Shown piece after piece: positions 52,092 through 61,713 of a stretch of 64,000 nucleotides of DNA; position 1 is the first letter of the stretch; each line of letters opens with the position of its first letter. The notes beneath the pieces are model-generated. The model saw nothing but the letters and a program-made list of their open reading frames with translations. It did no database searches and had not been told where the DNA came from. The stretch spans positions 1,054,001-1,118,000 of the forward strand of contig NC_013524.1 in assembly GCF_000024985.1 (NCBI RefSeq). The letters run 5' to 3'. Source of the stretch: Sphaerobacter thermophilus DSM 20745 (GTDB lineage: Bacteria; Chloroflexota; Chloroflexia; Thermomicrobiales; Thermomicrobiaceae). The position numbers and the translations under genes were made by a program.

Positions 52092-52850
52092 CTATCGAAC
52101 CGCGTGCGCTTCCGCGAACTTTGCCAGGCCGGCGGGGTCGGTGATGGCGACCCAGCGGCGGCCGCTTCGGATCAGTCCGGCGCGGCGGAATTCGCTCAGC
52201 ACCCGCGAGGCGGTTTCGGTGGTGGTGCCGGTCATCTCGGCGAGGTCCTGTCGTGAGAGGGGCATCTGGATCAGCAGGCCGTGCTCGCTCTCCTCGCCCA
52301 GCCGGTCGGCCAGCTTGAGGAGTGTCGCCGCCAGCCGTGCTTCGACCGGGTGCGCGCTCAGGTGCTCGATCACCTCGTGCGCGTCGCGCAGGCGCTCGGC
52401 GACGATCTCCAGCGTCGCCAGGGCCACGGTCGGATAGGCGCGGAGAATTTCTGCGAACTGGTCGGCATCGACGCTGAGGAGGCAGCAGGCGGTCTGCGCC
52501 TCTGCGGTGTTGGGGTACTCGCGGTCGCCGAGGGTGGCGAGGCTGCCGAAGAAATCGCCCGGTGTGAGGATGTCGAGCAGGACGTTCTGCCCGGCCGGGG
52601 TGGGGCGAACCAGTTTCACCTTGCCGACGGCGACGACGTAGAGGCGCGTGGCGGGCTCCCCGGCGAGGTAGACCGTTTCTCCCGGCTGGTAGCCTCGCTC
52701 ACTGAAGTGCAGGCTGATGCGGTCGATCTCGGCGGGAGGCAGCCCGGCGAAGAACGGGGTCTGGCGCAGGATCTGGCGCTGGAGGTCGAGTGTGCAGAGC
52801 TGCGGTTCGATCTCCTCCAGGTCGAGTGGGGTGCGGCGACGGTCGGCCAC
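52092..52850 (-). CDS. CRP/FNR-family transcriptional regulator
   Basis: A 252-residue regulator. The cyclic-nucleotide-binding-like domain (about 25-140, TPFFAGLPPAEIDRISLHF, PGDFFGSLATLGD) is followed by a dimer helix and an HTH_Crp domain (SRQDLAEMTGTTTETASRVL). The recognition helix carries ETASR, the FNR-type E-xx-SR signature that contacts TTGAT. FNR's N-terminal iron-sulfur cysteine set is absent (one Cys in QLCTL). It may sense redox, NO, CO or another signal; ligand unknown. GTG 52850 with GGGAGGG is chosen. The nearby box at 51813-51826 is a likely target. Confidence 0.9.
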   Translation of the reverse strand: MADRRRTPLDLEEIEPQLCTLDLQRQILRQTPFFAGLPPAEIDRISLHFSERGYQPGETVYLAGEPATRLYVVAVGKVKLVRPTPAGQNVLLDILTPGDFFGSLATLGDREYPNTAEAQTACCLLSVDADQFAEILRAYPTVALATLEIVAERLRDAHEVIEHLSAHPVEARLAATLLKLADRLGEESEHGLLIQMPLSRQDLAEMTGTTTETASRVLSEFRRAGLIRSGRRWVAITDPAGLAKFAEAHAVR

Positions 52851-52957
52851 GGCGCGCCCTCCCTTCTGTACCTGAGGATACCACGCGTGTGATTGACACC
52901 GGTCGGAACCGGTCCGTAGCATGGCCGCGATTACCGGCCGAGGGAAAGGGAGGCGAA

Positions 52958-54199
52958 GTGGCTGAGACGAGACCGGAGATCGACGGGGAACGGTTGCTCG
53001 GGGACCTGGAGGCGTTGGCCCGTATCGGCGCGACGCCGCAGGGGGGTGTCAACCGCATCGCTTTCTCGCCGGCCGACCTGGAAGCGCGGCAGTGGGTGGA
53101 GGAGGCGATGCGCGCGGCCGGGATGGAGGTGCACCGCGACCCGGCCGGGAACACCATCGGTACCTATCCGGGGCGCGAGCCGGGTCTGGCGCCGATCGCG
53201 CTCGGTTCGCACACCGACACGGTGCCCAACGGCGGGCGGTACGACGGGGCGCTCGGGGTGATTGCGGCGCTGGCGAGCGTGCGGGCGCTGCACGCGGCGG
53301 GGCAGCGGCTGCGTCACCCGGTGGAGGTGATCAACTTCGTCGCCGAGGAGGCGACGATGGGCGGCGGCACCTTTGGCAGCCGGGCGATGGCGGGGCTGTT
53401 CGACCCGGCGTCGATCCACCATGAGGCGGTGGACGGCCGCCCAGTGGCCGAGCACCTGCGGTCGGCCGGGATCGACCCGGAGGCGGTCGCTACCGCAGCC
53501 CGGCCGGCGGGCAGCCTGGCGGCGTACGTGGAGCTCCACATCGAGCAGGGGGGTGTGCTCGATAAGGCCGGGGTGCCGGTCGGCGTCGTCGAGGGGATCG
53601 TCGGCATCCGGCGCTACACCGCGGTGTTCGAGGGGGAGGCGAACCACGCGGGCACGACGCCGATGGATGGGCGGCGCGACGCGCTCGTCATGGCCGCGCC
53701 CTTCGTGCTGGCGGTGCGGGAGATCGCCGTCGCCCACGGCATTGTGGGCACGGTCGGGACGCTGCGGGTCAGCCCCGGCGCATCCAACGTCATCCCCGGC
53801 CGGGTGGAGCTGACCGCGGAGATCCGCGGGCTGGACGAGGCGACGCTCGACGCAGCGGAGGCGGCGCTGCAGGCGCGGGCGGAGGCGGACGGCGCGGCCT
53901 TCGCGCGGATATCGGCCAAGGAGCCCGTCGTGTCCGACCCGGCGGTCGTGGCGGCGGTCGAGACGGCCTGCCGCGACCTTGGACTGGCCTACCGGCGCAT
54001 GCCGAGCGGGGCGGGGCACGACGCGATGTGCATGGCGGCGATTACCCGCCAGGGGATGATCTTCGTGCCGAGCCGACGCGGGATCAGCCACTCGCCGGAG
54101 GAGTACACCGCGCCGGAGGACTGCGTGACCGGTGCGCGGGTGTTGCTCGGCACGCTGCTCGCGCTCGACGCCGCGCTCGACTCCACCGGGGAGGGCTAG
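52958..54199 (+). CDS. M20-family amidohydrolase (N-carbamoyl-L-amino acid hydrolase / allantoate amidohydrolase type)
   Basis: A 413-residue metal-dependent hydrolase. Metal-binding residues are in LGSHTDTVPNGGRYDGALGV and VAEEATMGGGTFGSRAMAGL; the dimer region is PMDGRRDAL, and C-terminal SGAGHDAMCM and ISHSPEEYTA match the family. Products would be amino acid or ureidoglycolate with ammonia and CO2. GTG 52958 has AAAGGGAGG. Single gene; substrate undetermined. Confidence 0.87.
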   Translation: MAETRPEIDGERLLGDLEALARIGATPQGGVNRIAFSPADLEARQWVEEAMRAAGMEVHRDPAGNTIGTYPGREPGLAPIALGSHTDTVPNGGRYDGALGVIAALASVRALHAAGQRLRHPVEVINFVAEEATMGGGTFGSRAMAGLFDPASIHHEAVDGRPVAEHLRSAGIDPEAVATAARPAGSLAAYVELHIEQGGVLDKAGVPVGVVEGIVGIRRYTAVFEGEANHAGTTPMDGRRDALVMAAPFVLAVREIAVAHGIVGTVGTLRVSPGASNVIPGRVELTAEIRGLDEATLDAAEAALQARAEADGAAFARISAKEPVVSDPAVVAAVETACRDLGLAYRRMPSGAGHDAMCMAAITRQGMIFVPSRRGISHSPEEYTAPEDCVTGARVLLGTLLALDAALDSTGEG

Positions 54200-54309
54200 C
54201 ACAGCCGCGATCATCCATTGCGCCGCGCGCGGCGTAGTGCCGGTAAGGGCCGTTCGGGGGCGCGGCAAGGCGGAACAGTGCCGCGCCCCGCTCGAGACGG
54301 GGAGGGCCG

Positions 54310-55665
54310 GTGCTGCGGGGCTGGCTGGCTGAAACCGCGCGTCGCGCACCGCGCGGCGATGCGATCACGCGCGGCTGGGCGGTGGTGACCGGCGGCAGCG
54401 CCGGTCGCTTGCTTCTGGGCTTCGTCTCCAGTGTGCTGCTGGCCCGCGCGCTCGGCCCGGCCGGGCTCGGCGTCTTCAGCGTCCTCGGCGCCGTGACCCT
54501 GCTGGCCGGAGCGGTGGCCGACTTCGGGGTGAGCAACGCGGCTGTGCGCCGCATCGCTGCCGTCTGGCCGGCCGACCGACCGGCTGCCGTTGCAAGGGGT
54601 CAGGCCTTCTTCTGGGTCCGGATGGTGCTGGCGCTGGCGACGGCTGCCCTGGTGGGGCTGCTGGCCGCTGGGCCAATCGGGGCTTCGCTGCACCTGCCGC
54701 GCGACGCCACGCTCATCTGGCTGGCGGTGCTGGGTGTGCCGGCGACGGCGTTGAGCGGCGCGGTGACCGTGCTGCTCCAGGCCACGGGGCGCTTCGGGCG
54801 ACTCTCGCTGGTGTTCCTCTTCAATGCCGGGTTGACGACACTGCTGGCAGCGGCGCTGTGGCTGCTCGGCTGGCTGACGGTGGGGACCGCGCTCGGCGTT
54901 CTGGGCATCGGCACCTCGCTGGCATCGTTCGTGGTGGCCCGGCGCCTCCTGGGACCGGGCTGGCCGCTGCGCCTCCCCGGGTGGGCGACGCTGTGGGTGG
55001 AAGCGCGGCACCTGCTCGGCTTCGGGGTGTGGCTCTGGCTGGCGAGCCTGTTCGGGCTCGCAGCGGCACGGCTCGACCTGCTACTGGTCAACCGCTGGGT
55101 CGACCCGACGGCCGTCGGCACGTATGCGCTGGCGACCAACCTGGCGAGCAAGGTGGAGATCGTCAACCACAGCCTGTACACCGTGTTGCTGCCGGTGGCG
55201 GCGACGCTGCGCGGGCGCCCGGCTGTCCGCCGCTACGTACGGGACAGCCTGCTGCGCGCTTCGGCCGCCGGGCTCGCGCTGGTACCGGCCGTGGCGCTGG
55301 CTCGTCCGGCGATCGTGCTCGTGTACGGCGCGGACTACGGCGGAGCGGCGCCCCTCCTTCAGGGACTGCTGATCGTGACGCTGCTCGAGATCGTCGCGAC
55401 GCCGCTACTGCTCCTGACCATCACCGCCGACCGGCCGCGAGTGTTTGCCGGAGCCGAGGGGCTGCGCGCCGCCGTGCTCCTGGGTGTCGGAGCCTGGCTG
55501 ATCCCGGTTTTCGGACCGGGCGGGGCTATCGCCGCCCGGTTGATCGCCCGGGCGGTGTCGGTGGCGGTGGCGCTCGCTCTGCTGGCGCGGCGTGGGTCGG
55601 CACTGGTGCCGGATAGCGCTGGCCCGGCGCCTATGCCCGGTCGTGGGGAGGGCACGGGCACCTAG
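54310..55665 (+). CDS. polysaccharide/lipid-oligosaccharide flippase (MATE-like, Wzx family)
   Basis: A 451-residue protein with about 12-14 segments (GWAVVTGGSAGRLLLGFVSS at the start, a conserved loop GPAGLGVFSVLGA, and the central NRWVDPTAVGTYALATN). It would move undecaprenyl-linked sugars across the membrane. GTG 54310 has GGGAGGG. Its 3' end overlaps the convergent glycosyltransferase gene by 35 bases, which suggests a polysaccharide-related pair. Confidence 0.82.
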   Translation: MLRGWLAETARRAPRGDAITRGWAVVTGGSAGRLLLGFVSSVLLARALGPAGLGVFSVLGAVTLLAGAVADFGVSNAAVRRIAAVWPADRPAAVARGQAFFWVRMVLALATAALVGLLAAGPIGASLHLPRDATLIWLAVLGVPATALSGAVTVLLQATGRFGRLSLVFLFNAGLTTLLAAALWLLGWLTVGTALGVLGIGTSLASFVVARRLLGPGWPLRLPGWATLWVEARHLLGFGVWLWLASLFGLAAARLDLLLVNRWVDPTAVGTYALATNLASKVEIVNHSLYTVLLPVAATLRGRPAVRRYVRDSLLRASAAGLALVPAVALARPAIVLVYGADYGGAAPLLQGLLIVTLLEIVATPLLLLTITADRPRVFAGAEGLRAAVLLGVGAWLIPVFGPGGAIAARLIARAVSVAVALALLARRGSALVPDSAGPAPMPGRGEGTGT

Positions 55666-56776
55666 GGGTCTGGTAGAGCTTCTCCAAGGCGGCAACGGTG
55701 TGCGCCATCGTGTAGCGCGACGCCACGGCCTCCAGGGCTGCGCGACGCATGGCGTGGCGTTGTGCCGGGTCGGCGAGCACGTCGCGCAGCGCGGCCGCCA
55801 GCGCGGCCGGGTGTCCCGGCGGCACCGTGCGCGCCGCCGGCCCAAGGTCGGGCAGCATCCCGACGGCGGTCCCCACGACCGGCAGTCCGCACGCGGCAGC
55901 TTCCAGCACCACCATCGCCTGGGCCTCGTAGCGCGATGACAGCACGAGCAGATCGGCCGCGCGGTAGAGCGCGGGCAGGCAGTCGTGCGCGACGGCACCG
56001 CGGAACGTGATCCGGTCCCCGATTCCGAGCCTGGCTCCCAGCGCGTCGAGGTCGCTCCGCAGCGGGCCTTCCCCAACGATGTCCAGGTGGAGGCCGGGGA
56101 AGGACCGCGTCAAGAGAGAGCAGGCGCGGAGCAGTGTCGCCTGATCCTTGACCGGCACCAGCGAGGCGACATGGAGCAGGCGGGGTCCGTCGCTCCGGCT
56201 CGGGGTCGCGGCCGGGGTGAAGAGCTCGGTGTCGACCCCGAGCGGCAGCAGCGTGGGCCTCCGGTGCGGGACGTGTCGCGCTGCGAGGTGCGCCAGCGTG
56301 GTCGACCCGGCGGTGACATGGGTCGCGCGTCGCAGTGCCACCCGGGCCAGCCAGCGGTTGAGCCGGCTCGCCTGACCACCGTACCCGATGTCCCGCAGGT
56401 GTACCAGTTCACCCCCGGCGAGTGAGACGACGGTCGGGATGCCCAGCCGGTGCCCGGCGGCGACGGCGACGAAGCCCGGCTCATCCGCCCAGAGGGCGTG
56501 CAGCACGTCGAACGGCTCGGTGTGGTGCGCTCGCACCACGGTGGCCATGGCGCGGCGCAACAGGGGCAGCCGCGCCGCACCGCGGGCGTTGCCGCCTCCA
56601 ATGGGAAAGACCGCAGCCTGATCTACAACATACGGGCGAGCCGCGAAGGGGTAGCGCAGCGGGAAGACCCGCACGTCGTGCCGGGCCGCGAGGGCACGGA
56701 CGAGCGTCAGCAGCACTGGGATCGCCCAGTCTCGATCGCTGGCACTGAATGCTGGAAGGATCAGCCCGATCTTCAT
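55631..56776 (-). CDS. GT4-family glycosyltransferase
   Basis: A 381-residue GT-B fold enzyme. The N-terminal domain begins MKIGLILPAFSASDRDWAIP; the second domain has LLHVASLVPVKDQATLLRAC and the nucleotide-sugar loop SRYEAQAMVVLEAAACGLPV (EX7E-type glutamates). ATG 56776 with GGGAG. The tail overlaps the flippase gene by 35 bases on the opposite strand. The 147 bases upstream (56777-56923) show nothing. Confidence 0.88.
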   Translation of the reverse strand: MKIGLILPAFSASDRDWAIPVLLTLVRALAARHDVRVFPLRYPFAARPYVVDQAAVFPIGGGNARGAARLPLLRRAMATVVRAHHTEPFDVLHALWADEPGFVAVAAGHRLGIPTVVSLAGGELVHLRDIGYGGQASRLNRWLARVALRRATHVTAGSTTLAHLAARHVPHRRPTLLPLGVDTELFTPAATPSRSDGPRLLHVASLVPVKDQATLLRACSLLTRSFPGLHLDIVGEGPLRSDLDALGARLGIGDRITFRGAVAHDCLPALYRAADLLVLSSRYEAQAMVVLEAAACGLPVVGTAVGMLPDLGPAARTVPPGHPAALAAALRDVLADPAQRHAMRRAALEAVASRYTMAHTVAALEKLYQTPRCPCPPHDRA

Positions 56777-56923
56777 CCATCCCCGCTCCCCTGCGTGTGG
56801 GGCGCGCCCCGACGTGGACGTCCGGGGTTCCGTCCATTGCCGGGATCGCGCCCCACCGGTATACGTGCGAGGCAGCGGGATGGACGGGGGGCGGGGACAG
56901 CTCAGGCGTGGTGCGCGGTGGGA

Positions 56924-58201
56924 TCACTCGGGTGGTGGCGGGAACAGATCCAGACCGAAGCTGTCGGCATCCGGCCACTCCAGTTCCGGCCAGTCCTGTC
57001 CCTCGGGTGGGTAGCGCAGGGTGATCCGTACCTTGCCGTCGGGGCCCTCGACGTAGGGCCGGAAGATCAGCGGCTCCGGACCCTCCATCACCTCCAGTTC
57101 GTCCAGGAACCGGCTGGTGAAGCGGGCCAGACCGCCGAGCACGAGCGTGAATGCAACGGCCTCGCGCTCGTTCAACGGTCGCGCCTCAAGCGTCCCTGTG
57201 GTTACCCGGTGGAATGCCGGGATCATGAGTTGGTTGGCGAGCTTGAGCCTGCGCGCCTGGATCCACTCGACATAGGTGGGGTCGACCTCGTCGGGTGTCT
57301 CGTAGAAGCAGATGAGACTGTCACGGATGAGGTCCGCGGGATTGGAGCCGGGAACGGTGCCGGGCGGCAGCATGTCTCGGACCAGCTCGCGGACGGCCTC
57401 GGGTGGCAGGTCGTCCAACGGTGCGCCGAGCTGGCGCATGAAGGCGATGGCTTCATCCACCATGTCGTCGTCCGCCATCGCTGCCTGACCTGCGTTCATC
57501 ATGGCCTCCAGGTCGTCCATGGCGAAGTAGCAGGCGACGCCCGTCATCACCCCGGCACCGCCGAGCACACTGGCGTAGACGCGCTCGACCCCCGGCGCGG
57601 GGCCGTACTCACCGAGGTCGATGGCGACAGGTGGGAAGTCGGGGAGGAGCTCCCAGGGGGCTTGCCGGGCGCAGCGCGCGGCGGCCTGATAGAGCGGGGG
57701 GAGGACGCGCTCCGCGATGTCCCACGTGAAGGGCTCCGGCGGTCCCTGGCTCAGGTCAGCGTCCATGGCGTCCGAGAGCGCGGCGTAGGCGTCCTCGAAT
57801 CGGGGCAGATGCGCCGCCAGCTCCACCGGGACATCGGCTGGAGCGAGCAGGGACCGGGCAGCCGCTGCCAGCTCCGGATCGTCGACGACCACCTTCGCCG
57901 GGCGGCCGCGCTGCGGTGTGCGGCCGCTCAGGGGCTGGTTCGGGGAGTGCATCGCCTCCACCAGCACGTCCAGCGCCTGGCTGCGCCCGGCGTCGGTCGT
58001 CTCCTTCGGGCTGATCAACCGGCTCGCACGGACGTAGCCGGTTGCAGCATCGACCCAGATCGCGACGAACGGCTGCAGCGTCTCTCCGCCTTCGCGGAAC
58101 CAGACGCCGAGTGGCCGGACGCCACCCTCGATGACCAGGCTCGGTTGACGGGCGAGTTGTGTCAGGCGCTTGATGGTGGCGGGCTGCTTGGACTGTGGCA
58201 C
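56924..58201 (-). CDS. protein of unknown function (DUF6930-like region)
   Basis: A 425-residue mainly helical, acidic protein. An N-terminal region (LVIEGGVRPLGVWFREGGET, VAIWVDAATGYVRAS) leads to RPAKVVVDDPELAAAARSLL, which resembles DUF6930-type sequences. A proline-rich C-terminus ends FGLDLFPPPPE. No catalytic motif is recognised. Start GTG 58201. It is separated by 167 bases from the signalling receptor upstream and may be independent. Confidence 0.5.
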   Translation of the reverse strand: MPQSKQPATIKRLTQLARQPSLVIEGGVRPLGVWFREGGETLQPFVAIWVDAATGYVRASRLISPKETTDAGRSQALDVLVEAMHSPNQPLSGRTPQRGRPAKVVVDDPELAAAARSLLAPADVPVELAAHLPRFEDAYAALSDAMDADLSQGPPEPFTWDIAERVLPPLYQAAARCARQAPWELLPDFPPVAIDLGEYGPAPGVERVYASVLGGAGVMTGVACYFAMDDLEAMMNAGQAAMADDDMVDEAIAFMRQLGAPLDDLPPEAVRELVRDMLPPGTVPGSNPADLIRDSLICFYETPDEVDPTYVEWIQARRLKLANQLMIPAFHRVTTGTLEARPLNEREAVAFTLVLGGLARFTSRFLDELEVMEGPEPLIFRPYVEGPDGKVRITLRYPPEGQDWPELEWPDADSFGLDLFPPPPE

Positions 58202-58368
58202 TGGAGAGCCTCACTTCCTGATTCGGATGGCGGATGAGGGTGGCCCAAGGGGATACGCAACTGGCCGCGACGGAGCGGGGACGGCAGCGCGCCATTGCGC
58301 CGCATGTCCATCATGCGTGCGGAATCCGTGCCGCGCAACCCGAACGTGCAGGTGATCCGCGTGAGGAA

Positions 58369-61300
58369 TCAGCTGGCGTAGAGGGACCAGGATCGCGGAA
58401 CTGTGGGCCGCGCGGCCTTGTGGCGGTACATGCGCTGGTCGGCCACGGTGATCAGCTCGACCGGCCGGTCACCGTCGGCAGGGTACGCAGCCGCGCCGAG
58501 CGAGATCGACGGTAACGGCAGCGTCCGGCCGTTTGCCTCGAACGTGCCGGAGGCGATGGCCTCAATCAGACGGTCGCCGAAGCGCACGGCCTCGGCCTGG
58601 TCCATCCCGGGGAGGATGATGGCGAACTCATCGCCGCCGCAGCGTGCGACCGTGTCCTGGCGGCGGCACTCATGCCGCAGCGTCGCGGCGATCGCGCGCA
58701 GGGCGGCGTCGCCCGTGATGTGGCCGTGCGTGTCGTTGGTGGCCTTTAGCCCGTCGACGTCGATCATGATGACGGCCAGCGGTTCATCGTTCGCCTTCGC
58801 GGCGTTGAGCGCCTCCTCCAGCCGCTCGTAGAGCGTCCGGTGGTTCGCGACGCCGGTCAGGCTGTCGAGCATGGCACTGCGCTTGACCTGATCGTGCAGT
58901 TGCGCCACCTCGATGACCTGCGCCAGTTGCTGGGCGATGATCGTCAGGAGCGCCTCGTCGTTCTCGGTGAAGACGCCCACGCGGCGGCTCTCGAGGCTGA
59001 TCACCCCGATGGTACGACCGTCAATCGCGAGCGGCACCGCCAGCGCCGAGCGCATCGGCGAAGTCGCCATGCTCATGGTACGAACGTCGTTGTGGGTATC
59101 GGCGACACGCGCCGGCGTCTGGTAGCGCGCCACCCAGCCGACCAGCCCCTGACCGGCAGGGACGCGGACCCCGGTGACGGCACCCGGTCCCGGCGTCTGT
59201 CCGAGGAGGTCGCCCGTCTCCGGATCGACCAGGTAGAGCTCCAGGTGGCCGACGCCGATCTCGCGTCGGAGGAGGTCGGTGACGTCGGTGATGAAGGCGC
59301 TGAGGTCGGTTACACCACCGATCATCTGAGCGACCTTGTAGACGATGTGCATTGCCCGGGCGTCGACCGCGGTGATGCGCCCGGCCATCGGGTCGCGGTT
59401 CGGCAGTACCACCGGGGAGACGTTCTGCTGGGGATGCTCCGGCCAGTCGCCCCGGTCGAGCGTCCGCAGGAAGGCGGCAACGACGCGCGGGTTGAACTGG
59501 GTGCCGCTGCAGCGCAGGATCTCAGCCCGTGCCGGTTCGCGCCCCGGAGCCTTGCGGTACGGCCGGTCGGTCGTCATGGTGTCGTAGGTGTCCGCGACGG
59601 CGATGATCGCTGCCCCGAGCGGGATGTCGTCGCCGCTCAACCCATCGGGGTACCCGCTGCCGTCGTACCACTCATGGTGGTGCCGCACGAGGGGCACCAG
59701 CGGCATCAGGGCGAGGTTGTCCGCAAGGATCTTCGCCCCAAGGGCCGCGTGCTCCATGATGAGTGCGCGCTCGTCGGGGTCGAGGCGCCCGGGCTTCTGC
59801 AGCACCAGGTCGGGCACGCCGATCTTGCCGATGTCGTGCAACAGGCCGGCCAGCTCGATCGTCTCGACCTCAAGCTGCGGCAGACCCAGCTCGACGGCGA
59901 TGGCGCGGGCGTAGGCCGCCACGCGCTCCGAGTGGCCGCGCGTGTAGGAATCCTTGGCGTCGACCGTCGCCGCCAGCGTACGGATACCGGAGAGGTAGAG
60001 ATCGCGCATGCGGCCGTAGAGCTGAGCGTTCTCGGTCGCGATGGCGAGCTGGTTGGCGACGGTGCTCAGCAGCGCCTGGTCCTCGCTGGTGTAGGGGAGA
60101 TCCACCCGCTTCGGGCCCAACGTGAGCAACGCCACAGCCTGACCCTTGTTGATCAACGGGACGATCAAGGCTTCGTCGGCCGGATCCACGTCCAGGTTCT
60201 GCACCGGACCTTCCGCCTCCTGCACGGCCTCCACCACCGAGTGGTGCGGGCCGAGGGTCTGGTCTTCCGGGTCAGGCTCAATGCCGACCCAGGTCCAGAG
60301 GTGGTAGGAGCGCATTGCCGGGTCGTAGAGGTAGAGCCGGACGTGGGTGGCGCCCATCGTCTGGGAGATCAACTGCACAGTGGAGTCGGCCAGCTCATCC
60401 GGATCCAGGATGCCGTTCATGCGCTGGCTGAACTCCAGGAGTTGCTGTCGGTAGTCGTAGCTGCGGCGGTCGAAGAGCCGGTCAATCTGGCGCTGCACCG
60501 CGTGGCGCAGGCGATCGCCACCGAGGGCGAAGACGGCGCTCATGATCGCCACAGCGACGACGCTGCTGGCGCCGGTCTGGTCCTTGGCGAACAGGGTGGC
60601 CGCGAAGAGGAGCAGCGCGTAGGCGCCGGTGATGAGTGCCACCAGGGTCGAGTAGACCACCCCGCGCCGGATGTAGAGCCGCAAGTCCATGATCTGGTAG
60701 CGCAGGATGGCGTAAGCGAAGGAAGCGGGGAGCAAGATGAGTGCGTGGAGGGTCACCTCAGGCGACACGATGTCCCGGCCGAGTACCAGCCGAGGGATCA
60801 GACTCAACGTGAGGAACGGGGCAACGGCGATCACGCTCCCCAGCATGACGATTCGGAGTTGGACTCGCTCCCGTCCAGCCCTTGACTTCCACCAGCTATA
60901 CAGAAAAGCGGTCGCTGCTATGGCGAGACAAGCGCCGTAGTACGCATAGAAAATCGGTTGCAGTTGGAAATAGACATTGGAATTCACCGCCGTCGTAGCG
61001 ACGAACAGGGCCGATACCGGCAGAGATGAAATCGGAACCACACTCGGCGAAACGCTCCGTCCACCGACGAACACACGTCGGTTGACGGGGAAAACAAGCG
61101 AAAGGTAGGCGACGCTGCTCAGAGCTAACGGCAAGAAGATCCCATGGAGCACCAGCGCCGGCCGCCATTGCCAGTATCCGGCGACACTTACGATGATCTC
61201 AATGGCGCCGGCATAACAGACCAGGGCAAGCGCGAAGGGCGCTGTCCCTCGCCCGTAGAGGAAGGCTATCAACCCCAGGAGGACCGCACTCGCGCTGATA

Positions 61301-61710
61301 ATGGCAAAGGAAACGCGGTTCGGTGCGCGCGTGGCCGCATCTGCGACAAACGGCTCCGTTCCTGCTGCAGGTTGGATCTCTACGCGCGACGACTGCTCGA
61401 TGGCCAGCGCTTCGGATGGCTCCCCAGTCGTCAGCCCGGTCCCGTCAACCCCGATCACGCTGTCGCCGGGCTGGATGGGAAGTTCCGATGCGGGACTGAT
61501 CGGAGAAACCCGTGTCACGCGCCATTCACTGGTGGTCGTGTCCCAGGCAACGGACAGACCAAGCCGGGGCGGCTCCGACGTGTTCCACATCACGAGGAAC
61601 AGCACGATGAGGTACGCGGAGAGACAACCGCCCGCGATCCAAAGCCGGTGCCTGAGGTTGAAATTCACGATGGCTGTGCCCACCTTGTCGCGGCTCGGTG
61701 TCCACTTCAC
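58369..61710 (-). CDS. ComP-like membrane receptor with GAF, HD-GYP, GAF and GGDEF output
   Basis: A 1,113-residue receptor. Order: TM1 (about 24-43), an extracytoplasmic PDZ-like domain (about 50-120, VSPISPASELPIQPGDSVIG), about seven more segments to residue 400 (LPASFAYAILRYQIMDLRLY, typical of ComP-like receptors), GAF1 (about 430-570), HD-GYP with HDIGK at 625-629 and GSGYPDGL, GAF2 (about 790-930), and GGDEF at 1025-1029. Both cyclic-di-GMP synthesis and degradation motifs look intact. Start GTG 61710, three bases after the prenyltransferase-like gene. The N-terminal coding part has lower GC than the rest. The usual ComP kinase domain is replaced by the cyclic-di-GMP modules. Confidence 0.9.
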   Translation of the reverse strand: MKWTPSRDKVGTAIVNFNLRHRLWIAGGCLSAYLIVLFLVMWNTSEPPRLGLSVAWDTTTSEWRVTRVSPISPASELPIQPGDSVIGVDGTGLTTGEPSEALAIEQSSRVEIQPAAGTEPFVADAATRAPNRVSFAIISASAVLLGLIAFLYGRGTAPFALALVCYAGAIEIIVSVAGYWQWRPALVLHGIFLPLALSSVAYLSLVFPVNRRVFVGGRSVSPSVVPISSLPVSALFVATTAVNSNVYFQLQPIFYAYYGACLAIAATAFLYSWWKSRAGRERVQLRIVMLGSVIAVAPFLTLSLIPRLVLGRDIVSPEVTLHALILLPASFAYAILRYQIMDLRLYIRRGVVYSTLVALITGAYALLLFAATLFAKDQTGASSVVAVAIMSAVFALGGDRLRHAVQRQIDRLFDRRSYDYRQQLLEFSQRMNGILDPDELADSTVQLISQTMGATHVRLYLYDPAMRSYHLWTWVGIEPDPEDQTLGPHHSVVEAVQEAEGPVQNLDVDPADEALIVPLINKGQAVALLTLGPKRVDLPYTSEDQALLSTVANQLAIATENAQLYGRMRDLYLSGIRTLAATVDAKDSYTRGHSERVAAYARAIAVELGLPQLEVETIELAGLLHDIGKIGVPDLVLQKPGRLDPDERALIMEHAALGAKILADNLALMPLVPLVRHHHEWYDGSGYPDGLSGDDIPLGAAIIAVADTYDTMTTDRPYRKAPGREPARAEILRCSGTQFNPRVVAAFLRTLDRGDWPEHPQQNVSPVVLPNRDPMAGRITAVDARAMHIVYKVAQMIGGVTDLSAFITDVTDLLRREIGVGHLELYLVDPETGDLLGQTPGPGAVTGVRVPAGQGLVGWVARYQTPARVADTHNDVRTMSMATSPMRSALAVPLAIDGRTIGVISLESRRVGVFTENDEALLTIIAQQLAQVIEVAQLHDQVKRSAMLDSLTGVANHRTLYERLEEALNAAKANDEPLAVIMIDVDGLKATNDTHGHITGDAALRAIAATLRHECRRQDTVARCGGDEFAIILPGMDQAEAVRFGDRLIEAIASGTFEANGRTLPLPSISLGAAAYPADGDRPVELITVADQRMYRHKAARPTVPRSWSLYAS

Positions 61711-61713
61711 GGG

